Shown here: one piece after another, positions 4,410 through 5,390 of the stretch
Position numbering within the stretch: position 1 is the stretch's first letter
How the letters are laid out: every line of letters begins with the position of its first letter
Assembly: GCA_900769055.1 (NCBI GenBank)
Contig: CAAGFF010000231.1
Coordinates: forward strand, 1-5,390
DNA length: 5,390 bases
DNA from: an uncultured Prevotella sp.
GTDB lineage: Bacteria > Bacteroidota > Bacteroidia > Bacteroidales > Bacteroidaceae
Reading direction: 5' to 3'
Made by a program: the position numbers and the translations under genes
The notes under the pieces: generated by a model
Seen by the model: the letters and a program-made list of their open reading frames with translations, nothing else
Databases searched by the model: none
Told to the model about the DNA's origin: nothing

Positions 4410-5390
4410 ATGACAGAGACATTCACGTTAGTAAAGTCGGCAAGCCAGCAACTGGCCTTGCTGACAGACGATCAGAGAAACGCTATACTCATGGCTGTTG
4501 CTGATGCCATCGTGGCAAACAGCGACATGCTGTTACGGGCCAACGCCGAGGACTTGGCGAGAATGGACAGCAGCAGTCCTCTCTACGACCGCCTGATGCT
4601 TACCGAGCAAAGGCTAAGGGGCATAGCCGGTGACATGCGACATGTCGCCACGCTGCCCTCGCCACTTGGCATGGAGACTAAGCACAAGACCCTGGACAAC
4701 GGGCTGAGGCTGAAGCGCATAAGCGTGCCCTTCGGTGTCATCGGCGTCATCTACGAGGCACGACCCAACGTGACATTCGATGTGTTCTCGCTCTGTCTCA
4801 AGAGTGGCAACGCCTGCATACTCAAAGGAGGCAAGGATGCCGACTGCTCGTGCCGCGCCGCTATAAGCCTTATCCATCAGGTACTTCAGGAGAAGGGTGT
4901 CGACACTGCCGTTGCCACACTCCTTCCTGCCACCCATGAGGCCACAGCCGAGATGCTCAACGCCGTTGGATACATAGATGTGTGCATACCCCGTGGTGGC
5001 AGAAAGCTCATTGACTTCGTGCGCAACACCGCCAAGGTACCTGTCATAGAGACTGGCGCAGGAGTGGTGAACACCTACCTCGACAAGGCTGCCGACATCA
5101 CCATGGCTGCCCGCATAGTGGAGAATGGCAAGACCCGGCGATGCAGCGTCTGCAACGCCCTCGACTGCCTGATACTACATGCCGACAGACTCCCCGACCT
5201 CCCTGCTGTTTGCTCGCCATTGGCACAGCACGAGGTGACCATCTACGCCGACAGCAGAGCATACGCCACCCTTGCCGGCAGCTATCCCGTCTCCTTGCTC
5301 CAGCCAGCCACGGCAGAAAGCTTCGGCACGGAGTTCATGGCAATGAAGATGGCGATACGGACAGTAGACACCATTGATGAGGCTTTGGAG
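4410..5390 (+). CDS. proA: Gamma-glutamyl-phosphate reductase (ProA), 3' end outside the window
   Basis: ProA reduces gamma-glutamyl phosphate with NADPH to glutamate semialdehyde, which cyclises to the ProC substrate. The window holds 327 codons in frame to the right edge; E. coli ProA has 417 residues, so about 90 are missing. The aldehyde-dehydrogenase-like fold is recognisable from LDNGLRLKRISVPFGVIGVIYEARPN (95-120), LKSGNACILKGGKDA (130-144), RGGRKLIDFVR (195-205), VIETGAGVVNTYLD (212-225) and the catalytic cysteine C248 in SVCNALD (246-252). The family commonly has a Cys-His pair in the ETGxGxCHxY segment, where this protein has V220 and N221. The ATG at 4410 follows the TCAAA end of element E3. 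Unlike many bacteria, where proB and proA overlap or nearly touch, here 89 bp of gap and repeat separate them, but co-transcription remains likely. Confidence 0.93.
   Translation, partial: MTETFTLVKSASQQLALLTDDQRNAILMAVADAIVANSDMLLRANAEDLARMDSSSPLYDRLMLTEQRLRGIAGDMRHVATLPSPLGMETKHKTLDNGLRLKRISVPFGVIGVIYEARPNVTFDVFSLCLKSGNACILKGGKDADCSCRAAISLIHQVLQEKGVDTAVATLLPATHEATAEMLNAVGYIDVCIPRGGRKLIDFVRNTAKVPVIETGAGVVNTYLDKAADITMAARIVENGKTRRCSVCNALDCLILHADRLPDLPAVCSPLAQHEVTIYADSRAYATLAGSYPVSLLQPATAESFGTEFMAMKMAIRTVDTIDEALE

Overview
The window reads as an accessory-free stretch of chromosome from a Bacteroidetes bacterium, most likely Prevotella or a close relative. The reasons are moderate-GC coding sequence, very AT-rich leaders without Shine-Dalgarno sites, one clear Bacteroidetes-type -7 promoter box (TAnnTTTG), and protein variants typical of that phylum. 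The genus is an inference; no marker gene is present.

All genes lie on the + strand. From left to right they are: the last codons of an unidentified gene, possibly argD (1-57); proC, pyrroline-5-carboxylate reductase (290-1072); a short leader with a promoter; an XRE-cupin regulator (1127-1681); an AMP-forming acyl-CoA synthetase of the medium-chain/acetyl-CoA-synthetase type (1892-3565); proB, glutamate 5-kinase without a PUA domain (3562-4320, overlapping the previous stop by 4 nt); and proA, gamma-glutamyl-phosphate reductase (4410 to beyond the right edge). All three enzymes that make proline from glutamate are therefore present: ProB phosphorylates glutamate, ProA reduces the product to glutamate semialdehyde, which cyclises, and ProC reduces the ring to proline. 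The regulator and the acyl-CoA synthetase sit between proC and proBA.

The most unusual content is between the genes. Three of the junctions carry arrays with an 8-bp period. Element E1 (45-286) and element E2 (1681-1875) share one layout: a head of AGTAGACR octamers starting at the upstream stop codon, a short conserved AGTT..TAGCTTGT linker, a core of consecutive TCGANNNN octamers (8+2 units in E1, 11 in E2), and a tail of ACTYGTCW octamers that is the reverse complement of the head. The tail runs into an A-rich leader and the next ATG. The arms could form a long hairpin or act as inverted recombination sites. The E1 core matches the E2 core in inverted orientation (30 of 32 positions) while the arms keep the same orientation, as if the core had flipped between the arms. 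A third, armless element (E3, 4346-4408) before proA has TCGA octamers that change to 9-bp units. These elements are the best candidates here for something undescribed; their function is not known from the sequence alone.
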